Assembly: GCA_964614095.1 (NCBI GenBank)
Contig: CAZTJO010000011.1
Location: 1-56,571 of the forward strand
Length of the DNA stretch: 56,571 nucleotides
Direction of reading: 5' to 3'
Origin: CAZWKX01 sp964614095
GTDB taxonomy: Bacteria > Actinomycetota > Acidimicrobiia > Spongiisociales > UBA11373
Shown here: one piece after another, positions 43,152 to 54,595 of the stretch
Layout: every line of letters begins with the position of its first letter
Position numbering within the stretch: position 1 is the first letter of the stretch
Notes under the pieces: model-generated
What the model saw: only the letters and a program-made list of their open reading frames with translations
Database searches by the model: none
What the model was told of the DNA's origin: nothing
Position numbers and translations under genes: made by a program

Positions 43152-44529
43152 CGGCACCATCCTCGAGCACAATTCCATACCCGCCGAGCCGCCCTCGGAT
43201 CGTATCGGCAAGCTCCCACTCTTCTTCGGCTCTGGCTCGAGCCCGACGCTCGATCAACGCCTCGAGCGTCGCCTCGGCATCGCCGGAGTCCACCCCCACC
43301 TCGCCGGCCAGGGCGGCCAGTTTGCCGACCAGATCATCGACGCCGGCCACAGGCTCGGCCAGGCCGAGCACACCAACGATCGTATCGAAGGCGGCGGCAA
43401 TCGCGGAGGCATCGATGTTGTCGTCGAGCTGCCGATTGCCGCGGCGGACCGCCTCGAATAACGCCGCCAATGCCTCCGGAGTCTTGAAGTCATCGTCCAT
43501 GGCCTCTCGAAAACGTTCGACGATTTCGGCATCGGGCTCCGTGTCCACAGCACCGACACGGCGCCGAAAGGCCCAGAGCCGCTCCAGCGAGGCATGGGCG
43601 TCCTCCACGAGGTCTCTGCCAAACTCGATCGGCGCTCGGTAATGAGCTCGCAGGTAGAAGAGGCGCACCGCCAGTGGCGGGTACTCATCGAGCACGTCGA
43701 GCAGCCCGACAACGTTACCCGTCGACTTCGCCATCTTCTCACCGCCCAGATTGACCATGCCGTTGTGCAGCCAGTAGCGGGCAAAGGGTGCCGCCCCGGC
43801 CGCCGCTTCCGCCTGGGCGATCTCGTTCTCATGGTGGGGAAACACAAGATCAAGCCCACCGCCATGAATGTCGAACCCGAAGCCGAGCTGCTCCTCGGCC
43901 ATTGCCGAGCACTCGATATGCCATCCAGGCCGCCCGGCTCCCCACGGCGAATCCCAGGAGGGCTCGCCCGGCTTTGATGCCTTCCATAGGGCAAAATCAG
44001 CCGGTTCCCTCTTGTGCACCCCGGGCTCGATGCGGACGCCGGCCAGCAGCTCATCGGGATCCCGTCCCGACAGCTTGCCGTAGCCCTCAAACGAACGAAC
44101 CGAGAAGTACACGTCACCCTCAGCGGCGTAGGCATGGCCGCGCTCGATGAGGCGCTCAATAAGGCTGATCATCTGAGGAATGTGTGTGGTGGCGTAGCAG
44201 AGGCCATCGGGAGGCCGGACCCCGAGCAACTCGTGGGCCCGGAAGAACGCGGCCGCCGCTCGCGCCGCCACCTCTTCGGTACTGATCCCCTCCTCGGCGG
44301 CGGCATCGATGATCTTGTCCTCGATGTCGGTGACGTTGGCGACGTACCTGACTCGGTAGCCACGCCACTCCAGGTAGCTACGGATGACATCGAACACAAC
44401 CGCCTGGCGCCCGTGACCAACGTGGGGAGCCGCCTGCACGGTTGGACCACAGGCGTACATGGTGACCTCGCCCGGCTCCCGGGTTTCAAAAGGCTGAAGG
44501 GTTCTCCCCAGAGTGTTGTAGACCTGCAT
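43126..44529 (-). CDS. cysS: cysteinyl-tRNA synthetase
   Basis: A 467-aa class I synthetase that charges tRNA-Cys. Zinc-binding YACGPTV near residue 27, the HIGH-type PHVGHGR, GWHIECSAMA and HGGGLDLVFPHHENEIAQ, and KMSKS-type EKMAKSTGN are visible. Ends with the DALR/anticodon-binding region. ATG 44529 (MQVYNTLG) is standard; a longer frame to 44649 overlaps ispF's end. Gap of 55 bp from ispF. Confidence 0.96.
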   Translation of the reverse strand: MQVYNTLGRTLQPFETREPGEVTMYACGPTVQAAPHVGHGRQAVVFDVIRSYLEWRGYRVRYVANVTDIEDKIIDAAAEEGISTEEVAARAAAAFFRAHELLGVRPPDGLCYATTHIPQMISLIERLIERGHAYAAEGDVYFSVRSFEGYGKLSGRDPDELLAGVRIEPGVHKREPADFALWKASKPGEPSWDSPWGAGRPGWHIECSAMAEEQLGFGFDIHGGGLDLVFPHHENEIAQAEAAAGAAPFARYWLHNGMVNLGGEKMAKSTGNVVGLLDVLDEYPPLAVRLFYLRAHYRAPIEFGRDLVEDAHASLERLWAFRRRVGAVDTEPDAEIVERFREAMDDDFKTPEALAALFEAVRRGNRQLDDNIDASAIAAAFDTIVGVLGLAEPVAGVDDLVGKLAALAGEVGVDSGDAEATLEALIERRARARAEEEWELADTIRGRLGGYGIVLEDGADGTRWHRD

Positions 44530-44584
44530 CCGAGCGCCGATGGTATCAGTCGTCTCCCGGCCTCCCCGACCCTCGCCGAGCCAC

Positions 44585-45058
44585 TCAGCCCTCGACGAGC
44601 ACGGCGGCGGCGAGAACGGCAATGCCTTCGTCCCCGCCGATGAACCCAAGGCCGTCGGTTGAGGTCGCCTTCACCGACACGGCGCCAATATCGACACCGA
44701 GGACCGCGGCGAGCCGGGTCCGGATCGCCTCTCGATGAGGCGCAATCCGAACCCGTTCGGCGATCACGGTGACGTCCACCGAGCCGATCCGGAACCCCGC
44801 GGCCGCAGTACGCGCCACCACGTCTTCCAACAGGGCCATACTGTCGGCGCCGCGCCAGCGGGCATCATCGGAGGGGAATAGAGAACCGAGATCTCCCAGC
44901 GCGCCGGCTCCGAGAATGGCGTCGGCCACGGCATGGGCGGCAACATCGCCGTCGGAGGTGGCGTCAACACCACGCTCCGCATCCACGACCACTCCCGCCA
45001 TGAGGGTTGGGGGAACACCCCCAAATCGATGAGTATCAAACCCCAGCCCCACCCTCAT
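44585..45058 (-). CDS. ispF: 2-C-methyl-D-erythritol 2,4-cyclodiphosphate synthase
   Basis: A 157-aa enzyme of the MEP isoprenoid pathway. RVGLGFDTHRF has the zinc-binding Asp and His; SDGDVAAHAVADAILGAGALGDLGSLFP and KATSTDGLGFIGGDEGIAV are signatures. Its start overlaps the ispD stop by 4 bp (ATGA). With ispD it feeds polyprenyl synthesis, for example the synthase at 54805-55797. Confidence 0.96.
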   Translation of the reverse strand: MRVGLGFDTHRFGGVPPTLMAGVVVDAERGVDATSDGDVAAHAVADAILGAGALGDLGSLFPSDDARWRGADSMALLEDVVARTAAAGFRIGSVDVTVIAERVRIAPHREAIRTRLAAVLGVDIGAVSVKATSTDGLGFIGGDEGIAVLAAAVLVEG

Positions 45059-45663
45059 CTCAGCAAAGCCTCCGCCAGAGCCACATCGCCGGGGAAGGTT
45101 ATCTTGACGTTCTCCGCCTCCCCCTCCACCGCGGCAATGCTTCCCCCAAAACGCTCAACAAGAGCGGCGTCGTCGGTGGCATCGTCGTCCGATGCCGCAT
45201 GGGCGGCCCGCAACGTTGCCGCCTTGAAACCCTGCGGCGTCTGCGCCACGCTGATGTCGGAGCGATCGACGGTCCCCAAAACCCACCCGTCGCCCACCCG
45301 CTTCAAGGTATCGCGTACCGGGATCACGGGCACCACGGCGTCGACCCCACCGGAGAGCAGGCGGTCGATGACCCGGCGCACCAGATCTGGCGTGGCGAGA
45401 GGCCGGGCGGCATCGTGCACGAGCACAAACGAAGCGTCCCCGGGCACGACGTCGAGGCCGGCGGCCACCGAGTCACGGCGGCGGACTCCCCCCTCGATGC
45501 CTCCCGGTACGTCGCCGATGATCACCAGTTCGTCCACACCGCCGTGGAGCAGTGCATCGCGGGCACGCTCCCACATCGACTTGCCACCAACCTCGATGAG
45601 GTGCTTGGGGCCACCAAAACGTTCGCCCCGGCCCGCAGCGACGAGGATGCCGTAGATGGTCAC
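45055..45663 (-). CDS. ispD: 2-C-methyl-D-erythritol 4-phosphate cytidylyltransferase
   Basis: A 202-aa nucleotidyltransferase that joins CTP to methylerythritol phosphate. VAAGRGERFGGPKHLIEVGG is the phosphate loop (slightly shortened versus most IspD), GGVRRRDSVAAGL is the CTP-binding stretch, and VHDAARPL the metal-site Asp. Overlaps the PIN/TRAM gene upstream (4 bp) and ispF downstream (4 bp), so the three are translated together. Confidence 0.94.
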   Translation of the reverse strand: MTIYGILVAAGRGERFGGPKHLIEVGGKSMWERARDALLHGGVDELVIIGDVPGGIEGGVRRRDSVAAGLDVVPGDASFVLVHDAARPLATPDLVRRVIDRLLSGGVDAVVPVIPVRDTLKRVGDGWVLGTVDRSDISVAQTPQGFKAATLRAAHAASDDDATDDAALVERFGGSIAAVEGEAENVKITFPGDVALAEALLR

Positions 45664-46709
45664 GTCTTGAGTTTGGCAAACACCATGCGGCCCATGCTGG
45701 TGCGAAGCGTATTGGCCACCTCCACCTCCACCGTTTGGCCGGCCACCGAGGCCCCACCTTCAATGACGACCATGGTGCCATCCTCCAGATAGCCGACACC
45801 CTGACCCGGTTCCGATCCTTCCTTCTCGATGAGAAGGGTGACGAGGTCCCCGGCCACGAGCGTGGGGCGCATCAACTCCCCAAGGGAGTGTGGGTTGAGC
45901 ACGGGGATGCCGCGCAGCCCGGCGGCCTTGGCCAGGTTGTGATCGGTGGACACCAGCGTGGCCTCCGCCACTTTGCACAGAGCAAGGATCTTGGCATCGA
46001 CGTCCTCGAACTCCGGGAACGATTCGGTGCTGATGCGCAGATGAGCCGTATCTATCTCGCTCAGCGCATCGACCACGTCGAGGCCGCGCCGGCCCCTCCG
46101 GCGCCGGTTCTTCGTCCCGGAATCGGCAATGCCCTGAAGTTCATCGACGACAAACTCGGGAACCCAGACCGTGCCGGCGACCAGCCCAACCCGGCACAGC
46201 TCGAGTATTCGACCGTCGATCGCCGCCGAAGTGTCAAGCACATACCCACCCTGCCTGTACCCGTCGCGCCGCCGGCCCCGCGTCCCGGCGGCGGCGATCA
46301 GCTCCCCGGCTCGAGCGGCAAAAACACGGGCCCCAAAGCTTCCCAATACGAGCACGATCAGGGCCGCCACCGGCCACGCCACCGGCTCCGGTGTGAGCAG
46401 CACCAGCGGCACACTCATGACCGCTCCGACGAGCACACCGGCGAGCATGCCGAAGGTCCCGGCGAACAGCTGCGGGCCCGTAGCCCGCGCCACAAAATCG
46501 GGGGCCTTGTCGAGAGCCCGATTGATCACTCGGCCCACCAGACCGCCGATCACATAGCCGATGCCGGCACCGATGACCGCCCCGATGACGATCGAGACAT
46601 CGGGATCAATCTCCGAGGCCTCATACCACTCGGGAATGGCGCGACCCACGATGAACCCAACCCAGGTCAATGCCAGCGTGACAACGAACCGAACGGCCTC
46701 GCTGATCAT
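45660..46709 (-). CDS. PIN/TRAM-domain membrane protein (YacL-type)
   Basis: A 349-aa protein. About five N-terminal hydrophobic segments fill residues 5-145. A PIN domain (about 165-280; VLDTSAAIDGRI, then VPEFVVDELQGIAD and TLVSTDHNLAKAAG) carries the acidic residues of a Mg-dependent nuclease. A C-terminal TRAM domain follows (about 285-345, LRTSMGRMVFAK). Bacillus YacL has this plan and sits in the same carD/disA/ispD neighbourhood. The RNA or DNA target is unknown. ATG 46709 lies 4 bp from the carD stop. Confidence 0.87.
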   Translation of the reverse strand: MISEAVRFVVTLALTWVGFIVGRAIPEWYEASEIDPDVSIVIGAVIGAGIGYVIGGLVGRVINRALDKAPDFVARATGPQLFAGTFGMLAGVLVGAVMSVPLVLLTPEPVAWPVAALIVLVLGSFGARVFAARAGELIAAAGTRGRRRDGYRQGGYVLDTSAAIDGRILELCRVGLVAGTVWVPEFVVDELQGIADSGTKNRRRRGRRGLDVVDALSEIDTAHLRISTESFPEFEDVDAKILALCKVAEATLVSTDHNLAKAAGLRGIPVLNPHSLGELMRPTLVAGDLVTLLIEKEGSEPGQGVGYLEDGTMVVIEGGASVAGQTVEVEVANTLRTSMGRMVFAKLKT

Positions 46710-46713
46710 GGAG

Positions 46714-47535
46714 CTATACCTCCTCGGCGCCCTCCACCTTGGGCAGGGCACGGTCGAGGCGACGCATCGCTTCCTCTTCGGTCACGTTGAGGGCAAAACG
46801 AAGCTCGCTGGAAAGAATGAGCCTCGCCTTTGACAACATTCGCTTGAGCGCCGGTGAGATGCCCTTCGTCTGCTGGGCGTAGGTGAGATCCCTCACGACC
46901 TCCCCGACCTGGAAGATGTCGCCGCTGTTGATCTTCTCGGTGAGCAGCTTGTACCAGCGGCTCCAATTAGAGCCGGCCTCCTCCGGATCCTGCCTGAAGA
47001 GGGCGAACACGCGGCGGGCTATCGATTTGGAGATCACCGGCCTGACGCCCAATTCGGCCGCCTTCTCCACCGGAACACGCAAGGTGAGCTGGTCGGTAGC
47101 CACCTCGAGCACAAAAAAGTCCGTGCGCCTACCTGTGAACACGCGCCGCTCCTTCTTCACAATGACGGCGGCGCCATGGTGCGGATACACAATCTTGTCA
47201 CCGACCGAAAACGGTGATACCGGCTTCGCTGCTGCCTTCTCCTTGGCCGCGGGTTTCTTGGCGACGGCCTTCTTGGGCGCCGGCTTCTTGGGCGCCGGCT
47301 TCTTGGCTGCGGGCTTCTTGGCCGTGGGTTTCTTGGCTGCGGGCTTCTTGGCTGCGGGCTTCTTGGCTGCGGGCTTCTTGGGCGCCGGCTTCTTGGGCGC
47401 CGGCTTCTTGGGCGCCGGCTTCTTGGCTGCGGGCTTCTTGGCCGTGGGTTTCTTCGCGGGCACAGGATCTACTGGGGTGGGGGAGGCCGCATTGTACAAC
47501 GAGGTGGTGCCGGTCCCCAGGTCACTCCTCTTCAT
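46714..47535 (-). CDS. carD: CarD-type RNA polymerase factor with H1-like N-terminal tail
   Basis: A 273-aa protein. Residues 108-270 are a full CarD: the RNAP-interacting VGDKIVYPHHGAAVIVKKER, then VPVEKAAELGVRPV and the C-terminal helical DNA-binding part (WSRWYKLLTEKINSGDIFQV, ELRFALNVTEEEAMRRL). CarD stabilises open promoter complexes. Actinobacterial CarD is normally about 160 aa. Here residues 26-105 form a Lys/Ala/Pro tail of five-residue units (AKKPA, PKKPA), like histone H1 or the tails of actinobacterial HupB. ATG 47535 overlaps disA by 14 bp. Tail could add general DNA affinity; effect unknown. Confidence 0.9.
   Translation of the reverse strand: MKRSDLGTGTTSLYNAASPTPVDPVPAKKPTAKKPAAKKPAPKKPAPKKPAPKKPAAKKPAAKKPAAKKPTAKKPAAKKPAPKKPAPKKAVAKKPAAKEKAAAKPVSPFSVGDKIVYPHHGAAVIVKKERRVFTGRRTDFFVLEVATDQLTLRVPVEKAAELGVRPVISKSIARRVFALFRQDPEEAGSNWSRWYKLLTEKINSGDIFQVGEVVRDLTYAQQTKGISPALKRMLSKARLILSSELRFALNVTEEEAMRRLDRALPKVEGAEEV
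47221..47460 (-). repeat. 15-bp coding repeats of the CarD tail
   Basis: About fourteen imperfect 15-bp units (consensus near GGCTTCTTGGCTGCG on the plus strand) encode the Lys-Lys-Pro units. Sequence varies in a few positions, so copy number can change by slippage or be miscounted by short-read assembly. Confidence 0.85.
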
Positions 47536-48583
47536 CACCCCATTCGTCGTTGGTGTCGAGGAGACGATCGAAGTAGTGCCGCAGCTGGCGGGCGCGGGTA
47601 CGGCCCACCCCTTCAACCTGATCGAACTCGGAAACACTGGCGTAGAGCAGCCTCTGCAGGTTCCCAAAGTGCTCCACCAACGAGACCTTCACCGCATCGG
47701 GAAGCCGCGGGATGCGGTTGAGAATGCGGTAGCCCCGAGGCCGACCTTGGGCGTCGAGCGCACCCAAATCGAGCTGGCCTGCCACCCGCGCCACATCGGA
47801 GAGATGTGCCGTTCCCAATTGGGCCAGATCGTCGAGAGGCTGCAAATTGGTTGGGGGGTACACCCGGGCATAGTCGGCGTACACCTCCCGCGCCGCCTCG
47901 TTCACGCCAGAGAGCAGATCGTTGAGTTGAATCCGCGTCAGATTCCCTTCTCCGCCCAACTCCACCGCATAGTGCTCCAGATCACTGGCGATCCGGCGCA
48001 CAAGAGCGGCGCGCTGCAGAAGCTGGGCCACGTCGCGGTAGGTAACGATATCGTCGACCTCGAGCTGGGTAAGGCGGTTCTCCGCATCGGTCAGGCGGCG
48101 ACGGAACCGCTCCAAAGTCAACAGATTCTGGTTCGCCTGAGCCAGCAGCGCAGTAGGACTCTGCAACTCGATCTTGCCGACCCGGGTGAAGACCGCCACC
48201 GTACCCCGCCCCTCGCTGACGACAACCACCGGCTTGCCGGTCTGAACGGCCAAACGCTCCGCAGTGCGGTGCCGTGTACCCGTTTCGGCGGTGCCGATGG
48301 TCGCATCGGGCAGCAGATGCACGTTGGCCCGGTAGATGATCTCGGCTCCCTCATCAAGGATCACCGCCCCATCCATCTTCGACAATTCGGCAAGGCGGGC
48401 AGCACTGAAATCGGCCCCGTTCAGGTGAAAACCTCCGCTACAGATGGCTTCGATGTCGGAGCCGTAGCCAAGCACCAGCAAAGCGCCGGACCCCTGGCGA
48501 AGAATGATCTCAACGGCATTGCGCAGTGGGGTTCCGGGGGCGAGCGATCTGAGTATCTCGAGTGTGTCGTCCCGCTTCGTCAT
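47522..48583 (-). CDS. disA: DNA integrity scanning diadenylate cyclase DisA
   Basis: A 353-aa enzyme that makes cyclic di-AMP from two ATP and responds to DNA branches. The cyclase domain has DGA at residues 71-73 (KMDGAVILD) and the RHR motif at 104-106 (GTRHRTAE). The middle helical domain is residues 150-280, and the C-terminal HhH domain has QVEGVGRTRARQLRHYF. Lies 50 bp after radA, whose product works with DisA in other bacteria. c-di-AMP made here may serve as a second messenger in this lineage. Confidence 0.96.
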   Translation of the reverse strand: MTKRDDTLEILRSLAPGTPLRNAVEIILRQGSGALLVLGYGSDIEAICSGGFHLNGADFSAARLAELSKMDGAVILDEGAEIIYRANVHLLPDATIGTAETGTRHRTAERLAVQTGKPVVVVSEGRGTVAVFTRVGKIELQSPTALLAQANQNLLTLERFRRRLTDAENRLTQLEVDDIVTYRDVAQLLQRAALVRRIASDLEHYAVELGGEGNLTRIQLNDLLSGVNEAAREVYADYARVYPPTNLQPLDDLAQLGTAHLSDVARVAGQLDLGALDAQGRPRGYRILNRIPRLPDAVKVSLVEHFGNLQRLLYASVSEFDQVEGVGRTRARQLRHYFDRLLDTNDEWGDEEE

Positions 48584-48633
48584 CCGACGGCGAGAGTACT
48601 ACAGCATTCGCGCTTTCCACCGGTGATTCGCGC

Positions 48634-49920
48634 TCAAGCAAGACCGGCGCGAGCCAGCGCCTTGTCGATGCGAACGGCATCGTCGGGATTGATGATCGTG
48701 CCGATGCCCAGGCGGGCCGCCTCCTCGACGCGCCGCCTGGCATGGGCCACGGGGCGGACCTCGCCGGTGAGCCCAACCTCACCCCAGGCGGCGATGGGAC
48801 CGAGCTTCTTGTCGAGAAGCGAGGACACCAGCGCAATCGCCACCGGCAGATCGGCGCCGGGATCGTACAGCCGCATTCCGCCCACCACGTTCACATAGAC
48901 GTCCTTCTCCCGGAACGAGAAGCCGGCATGGCGCTCGAGCACCGCAAGCACCTGGTGCACCCGCGCCGCCTCAAGGCCGCGCACACTGCGCCGCGGCTGG
49001 GGGGTCGCCGTCCCGGAAACCAGGGCCTGTACCTCGACCAGCAGCGGGCGGCGGCCATCGACGGCGGGGAACACCACGCTGCCGGGCACACCCCCGTCCC
49101 AGCGGGCGAGCAGCAATCCGGAGGGATCCGGAACCTCCGTCATACCGGCGTCCCGCATCTCAAAGATCCCCACCTGGTGAGTGGCCCCGAACCGGTTCTT
49201 CAGACTTCGCAGCAACCGCAGGCCACGCTCGGCCTCACCCTCCAAGTACAGCACCACATCGACCGCGTGCTCGAGCAGTTTGGGCCCAGCTATCCCGCCG
49301 TCTTTGGTGACATGCCCGATGATGACTACCGGCACGCCCGTCTCCTTGGCGAAGTGAACAAGGCGAGCGGCCGACTCGCGCACCTGCGCCACACCTCCGG
49401 GAGAACCATCGACTTCGGCAGCGGTGACGGCCTGGATGGAATCGACGATCAGCAGATCCGGTGTGATCTCGCCGGCTGCCGTGATGATTGCATCGATGTC
49501 ACGCTCCGACGCAAGGAACACGTTGGGGTCGTCGATCCCCAGCCGGTTGGCGCGAAGGCCCACTTGCTCCAGCGACTCCTCGGCGCTGGCCACCAGAGCG
49601 CTGCCCCCTCCGGCGGCAAGGGCTCCGGCCACCTGCAGCAGCAGAGTCGATTTGCCCACACCGGGCTCACCCCCGAGCAGGACGGCAGCGCCCGGAACGA
49701 GCCCACCCCCCAGAACTCGGTCGATCTCGTCGATCGTCACCCGGCGGCGGACCACGGTATCGCCACCGGCCTTGGTCACCGAGACGATACGAGTGTGTTG
49801 CTGCGCCTTCTTGCGTTTCGATTCGGCCGTCTGCTCAAGTGGACCGTCGTTGCCGCACTGCGGACAAAAGCCCATCCACTTCGGACTGTTGTATCCGCAG
49901 GCGCTACAGAGGTACGCCAT
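48634..49920 (-). CDS. radA: DNA repair protein RadA (Sms)
   Basis: A 428-aa recombination ATPase that drives branch migration. The zinc finger CSACGYNSPKWMGFCPQC is at residues 5-22. Walker A is GGEPGVGKSTLLL, the RadA-specific KNRFG is in LKNRFGATHQVGIFEM, and the C-terminal Lon-protease-like domain has VNVVGGMRL and GEVGLTGEVR. ATG 49920 starts directly with the finger. Operon order radA-disA-carD. Confidence 0.97.
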   Translation of the reverse strand: MAYLCSACGYNSPKWMGFCPQCGNDGPLEQTAESKRKKAQQHTRIVSVTKAGGDTVVRRRVTIDEIDRVLGGGLVPGAAVLLGGEPGVGKSTLLLQVAGALAAGGGSALVASAEESLEQVGLRANRLGIDDPNVFLASERDIDAIITAAGEITPDLLIVDSIQAVTAAEVDGSPGGVAQVRESAARLVHFAKETGVPVVIIGHVTKDGGIAGPKLLEHAVDVVLYLEGEAERGLRLLRSLKNRFGATHQVGIFEMRDAGMTEVPDPSGLLLARWDGGVPGSVVFPAVDGRRPLLVEVQALVSGTATPQPRRSVRGLEAARVHQVLAVLERHAGFSFREKDVYVNVVGGMRLYDPGADLPVAIALVSSLLDKKLGPIAAWGEVGLTGEVRPVAHARRRVEEAARLGIGTIINPDDAVRIDKALARAGLA

Positions 49921-49929
49921 GCACCGACC

Positions 49930-50070
49930 CTACCTGCGCCAGACGACACGAAGAAAGACGATGACCCCGATGACGACGGCGGCGCTCACCAACAGGACCA
50001 GGCCGATTATGTTCCACCAAGTCCAGCCCTCCGCCACGCGGACATCAGCCAGCAGGTATGCCGTCGTCAC
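49930..50070 (-). CDS. small single-span membrane protein ahead of radA
   Basis: A 46-aa ORF from GTG 50070: a short start (MTTAYLLADVRVAEGWTWWN) then one transmembrane helix (IIGLVLLVSAAVVIGVIVFL) and a basic end (RVVWRR, positive-inside). Ends 9 bp before radA on the same strand. No ribosome-binding site is obvious. Composition strongly resembles a real membrane peptide, but the coding status is unproven. Confidence 0.45.
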   Translation of the reverse strand: MTTAYLLADVRVAEGWTWWNIIGLVLLVSAAVVIGVIVFLRVVWRR

Positions 50071-50137
50071 AATAGATCCATGGCACAATACCTCGATACC
50101 GCTGGATTCCCTTCTGGACCGCGGCCGTAACCCTCTG

Positions 50138-51007
50138 GTGAGCAGCGTGGACAGCAACAAGCCCAACAACGGCCTGGACGACATGTTCGAGCCCTTCAAG
50201 ATCGAGAACCTGCCCGAACCGGGTGCAAAAGGCGCCCGAGGCCTGGGCGGAAGCGGCTCCGGGCTCCCGCCCCGGAACCAGCCGTGCCCTTCCTGCGGCA
50301 GCCTGAATCCACCGTTCAACCGACACTGCGAAGCCTGCGGAGCCCGACTCTCCCAAACGCCGCTCCCGGTAGCGCCGCAGCCGATGCTGCGCACCACCGC
50401 CGGGGCCCGGGCGCTGATGGTGCTTGCGGCCGTGATCCTCACCGTGGCCCTTCTTGCACTTGCAGTCAACGTGTTCCGAGGTGACGGCGGAGCCGCCGTA
50501 ACAACCGTTGCCCCGACGACCACCGTAGAACCGGTGCTGGACATTGTGGAGCTGACCCCCATTCAGATCCGCTGCGACTCCGAGTACCCATCGTTCCCCT
50601 GCACGGCACTTATCGACGGCGATCCGGAGGGCAGCGCTCCCTACAACTCCTGGAACGCCGAGGATGGAGGCATCGGCGTCGAGATCACGGTCTTCTTCTC
50701 ACCGCCGGTGCAGCTCACCGAGATGATCATCTACAACGTCGACGATGAGGAACGTTTCCACCGCAACGCCCGCGCCGAGGGCCTGGAGATACGCCTCAGC
50801 GATCTGCCCCAGGCGATCATCGAGGACCTGGAGAACACCAACGAACCACAGCGAATCCAGCTGAGAGGTATCCGCACCTCCAACCTGACCATCACCATCA
50901 CCGGCGCCTATGTGGGCGAGACCTGGGACGGAAACGCACCCTACCCGGAGCTGGCGATGCAGGAGATCCAGTTCTACGGGCGGGTCTCCCCCGATCCGGG
51001 AGGCTGA
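50138..51007 (+). CDS. zinc-ribbon membrane protein with discoidin-like domain
   Basis: A 289-aa protein. Residues about 45-70 form a zinc ribbon (CPSCGSLNPPFNRHCEACG), then one transmembrane helix (about residues 90-110, ALMVLAAVILTVALLALAV), a Thr-rich spacer, and an extracytoplasmic domain with the pattern CTALIDGDPEGSAPYNSWNA, GIGVEITVFFSPPVQLTEM and IIYNVDDEERFHRNARAEGL. That pattern is close to the discoidin-like NADase-type glycan-binding domain. Starts at GTG 50138 or GTG 50147. The 3' end overlaps the convergent yhhQ-like gene by 34 bp. May anchor the cell to sugars; inferred. Confidence 0.68.
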   Translation: MSSVDSNKPNNGLDDMFEPFKIENLPEPGAKGARGLGGSGSGLPPRNQPCPSCGSLNPPFNRHCEACGARLSQTPLPVAPQPMLRTTAGARALMVLAAVILTVALLALAVNVFRGDGGAAVTTVAPTTTVEPVLDIVELTPIQIRCDSEYPSFPCTALIDGDPEGSAPYNSWNAEDGGIGVEITVFFSPPVQLTEMIIYNVDDEERFHRNARAEGLEIRLSDLPQAIIEDLENTNEPQRIQLRGIRTSNLTITITGAYVGETWDGNAPYPELAMQEIQFYGRVSPDPGG

Positions 51008-51648
51008 TCCAACTCGCTCGCAGCAGGCTGGCGTTGCCGGACGAAGTAGATCCAGGGAATCGACACGAGCGTCACCACACCCTTCACGATCACATTGGTG
51101 GTGAAAGTCTCCCAGACGTCGGTGGCGCTCAGCACCCCGGCAAAGGCGATCAACACAAAGATGATCGAGTCGATGGGCACGGCCACCGCGTTCGACACCA
51201 GAACCCGGCCCCATTGCTTCCGCTCTCCAAACCGCCGGACCCAGGCCGAGTAGGCCTCGGTGTCGATCAGCTCCGAGATCACCTCAGCCACGATGGAGGC
51301 GAAGACGATCCGCCATACCGGCGCCAGCACGGCGCCGAAGTAGTCGGTCTGCGGCCCTACATCGGCTAGCGCCGGAAGCCGGTGCACAATCCAGAACAGG
51401 CCTGCCATAAGCAGATTGATGACGGCCGCGGCCACGATGAGGAACCGGGCCACTCGTTTGCCCGCCACCTTGTGCACCAAGTCGCGCAAGGTGAAGGTGA
51501 ACGGGTATATCAGCGTGCCGGCATCCATGCTCATCCCGGCCACCTCGGTGATCTTGAGGCTGGTGATGTCGGCCAGCATCTGCGCGGCGATGTACGCCGA
51601 CGCCAGCAGGGCCAGCGGGACAAGAAGGTGTTCCGGTCTTTGTGTCAC
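50974..51648 (-). CDS. queuosine precursor transporter (YhhQ/VUT family)
   Basis: A 224-aa membrane protein with six hydrophobic segments. YhhQ features are the start AAQMLADITSLKITEV, YPFTFTLRDLVHKVAGKR, FASIVAEVISELIDTEAY and WGRVLVSNAVAVPIDSIIFV. The family imports queuine-type precursors (preQ0/preQ1). No queuosine genes are nearby, so salvage is inferred from the family. Confidence 0.9.
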   Translation of the reverse strand: MTQRPEHLLVPLALLASAYIAAQMLADITSLKITEVAGMSMDAGTLIYPFTFTLRDLVHKVAGKRVARFLIVAAAVINLLMAGLFWIVHRLPALADVGPQTDYFGAVLAPVWRIVFASIVAEVISELIDTEAYSAWVRRFGERKQWGRVLVSNAVAVPIDSIIFVLIAFAGVLSATDVWETFTTNVIVKGVVTLVSIPWIYFVRQRQPAASELDQPPGSGETRP

Positions 51649-51701
51649 GGGCGGCGAGCGTACCGCAACAGACCCATCGGTGGGGCCAAGACGGGGTCCG
51701 G

Positions 51702-52071
51702 CTACTCCTTGATATAGGGCTGGCCGTCGGCGGCGGGCGGCCGGGCCCGACCCACGAGGCCGGCCACGACGATCACCGTGACCACATAGGGGGCCATAAG
51801 CAAGAATTCCGAGGCGATCGGCGTGCCCAATATGCCAGCTTCTGCTGGAGGCCGCGAGCGAATCCGAATACGAGCCCGGCAGCCATTGCCCCTACCGGGT
51901 TCCAACGACCGAAGATCATCGCGGCCAGGCCGATGAAGCCAATCCCGGCGGTCATGTCCTCTTCGAACCGGCCTACCGCGCCAAGCGTAAGGAACGCTCC
52001 CCCAAACCCGGCAATGAGGCCGCCGAAGATAACGTCGCGATAACGGGCTCCCAAGGCAGTGCCGAGAGGGC

Positions 52072-52075
<4 letters not shown>
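51702..52075 (-). pseudogene. decayed ABC permease fragment (nucleoside/BMP type)
   Basis: Encodes only the last 120 or so residues of a YufQ/TmsD-like permease: RYRDVIFGGLIAGFGGAFLT, DMTAGIGFIGLAAMIFGRWN, then in another frame TPIASEFLLMAPYVVTVIVV and RARPPAADGQPYIKE. Adding one base near 51832 (LAYW would become LAILG) restores the frame. The normal N-terminal 200 residues are absent: the TTG at 52075 overlaps the clpC stop. No matching ATPase or binding protein is adjacent. Remnant, or a joint assembly artefact. Confidence 0.75.
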
Positions 52076-54570
<2,495 letters not shown>

Positions 54571-54595
54571 CTCTCTCGTCTCCTGACACGGCAGT

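Noticed and set aside
47221..47460. CRISPR-like repeat array
   Set aside because: Units are contiguous 15-mers without spacers and in frame in carD.
46883..48898. 671-aa plus-strand ORF opposite carD and disA
   Set aside because: Contains the Gly/Phe/Leu-rich reverse reading of the AKKPA repeats; the opposite strand has two well-supported genes.
48562..50130. 522-aa plus-strand ORF opposite radA
   Set aside because: Shadow of radA; no recognisable domain.
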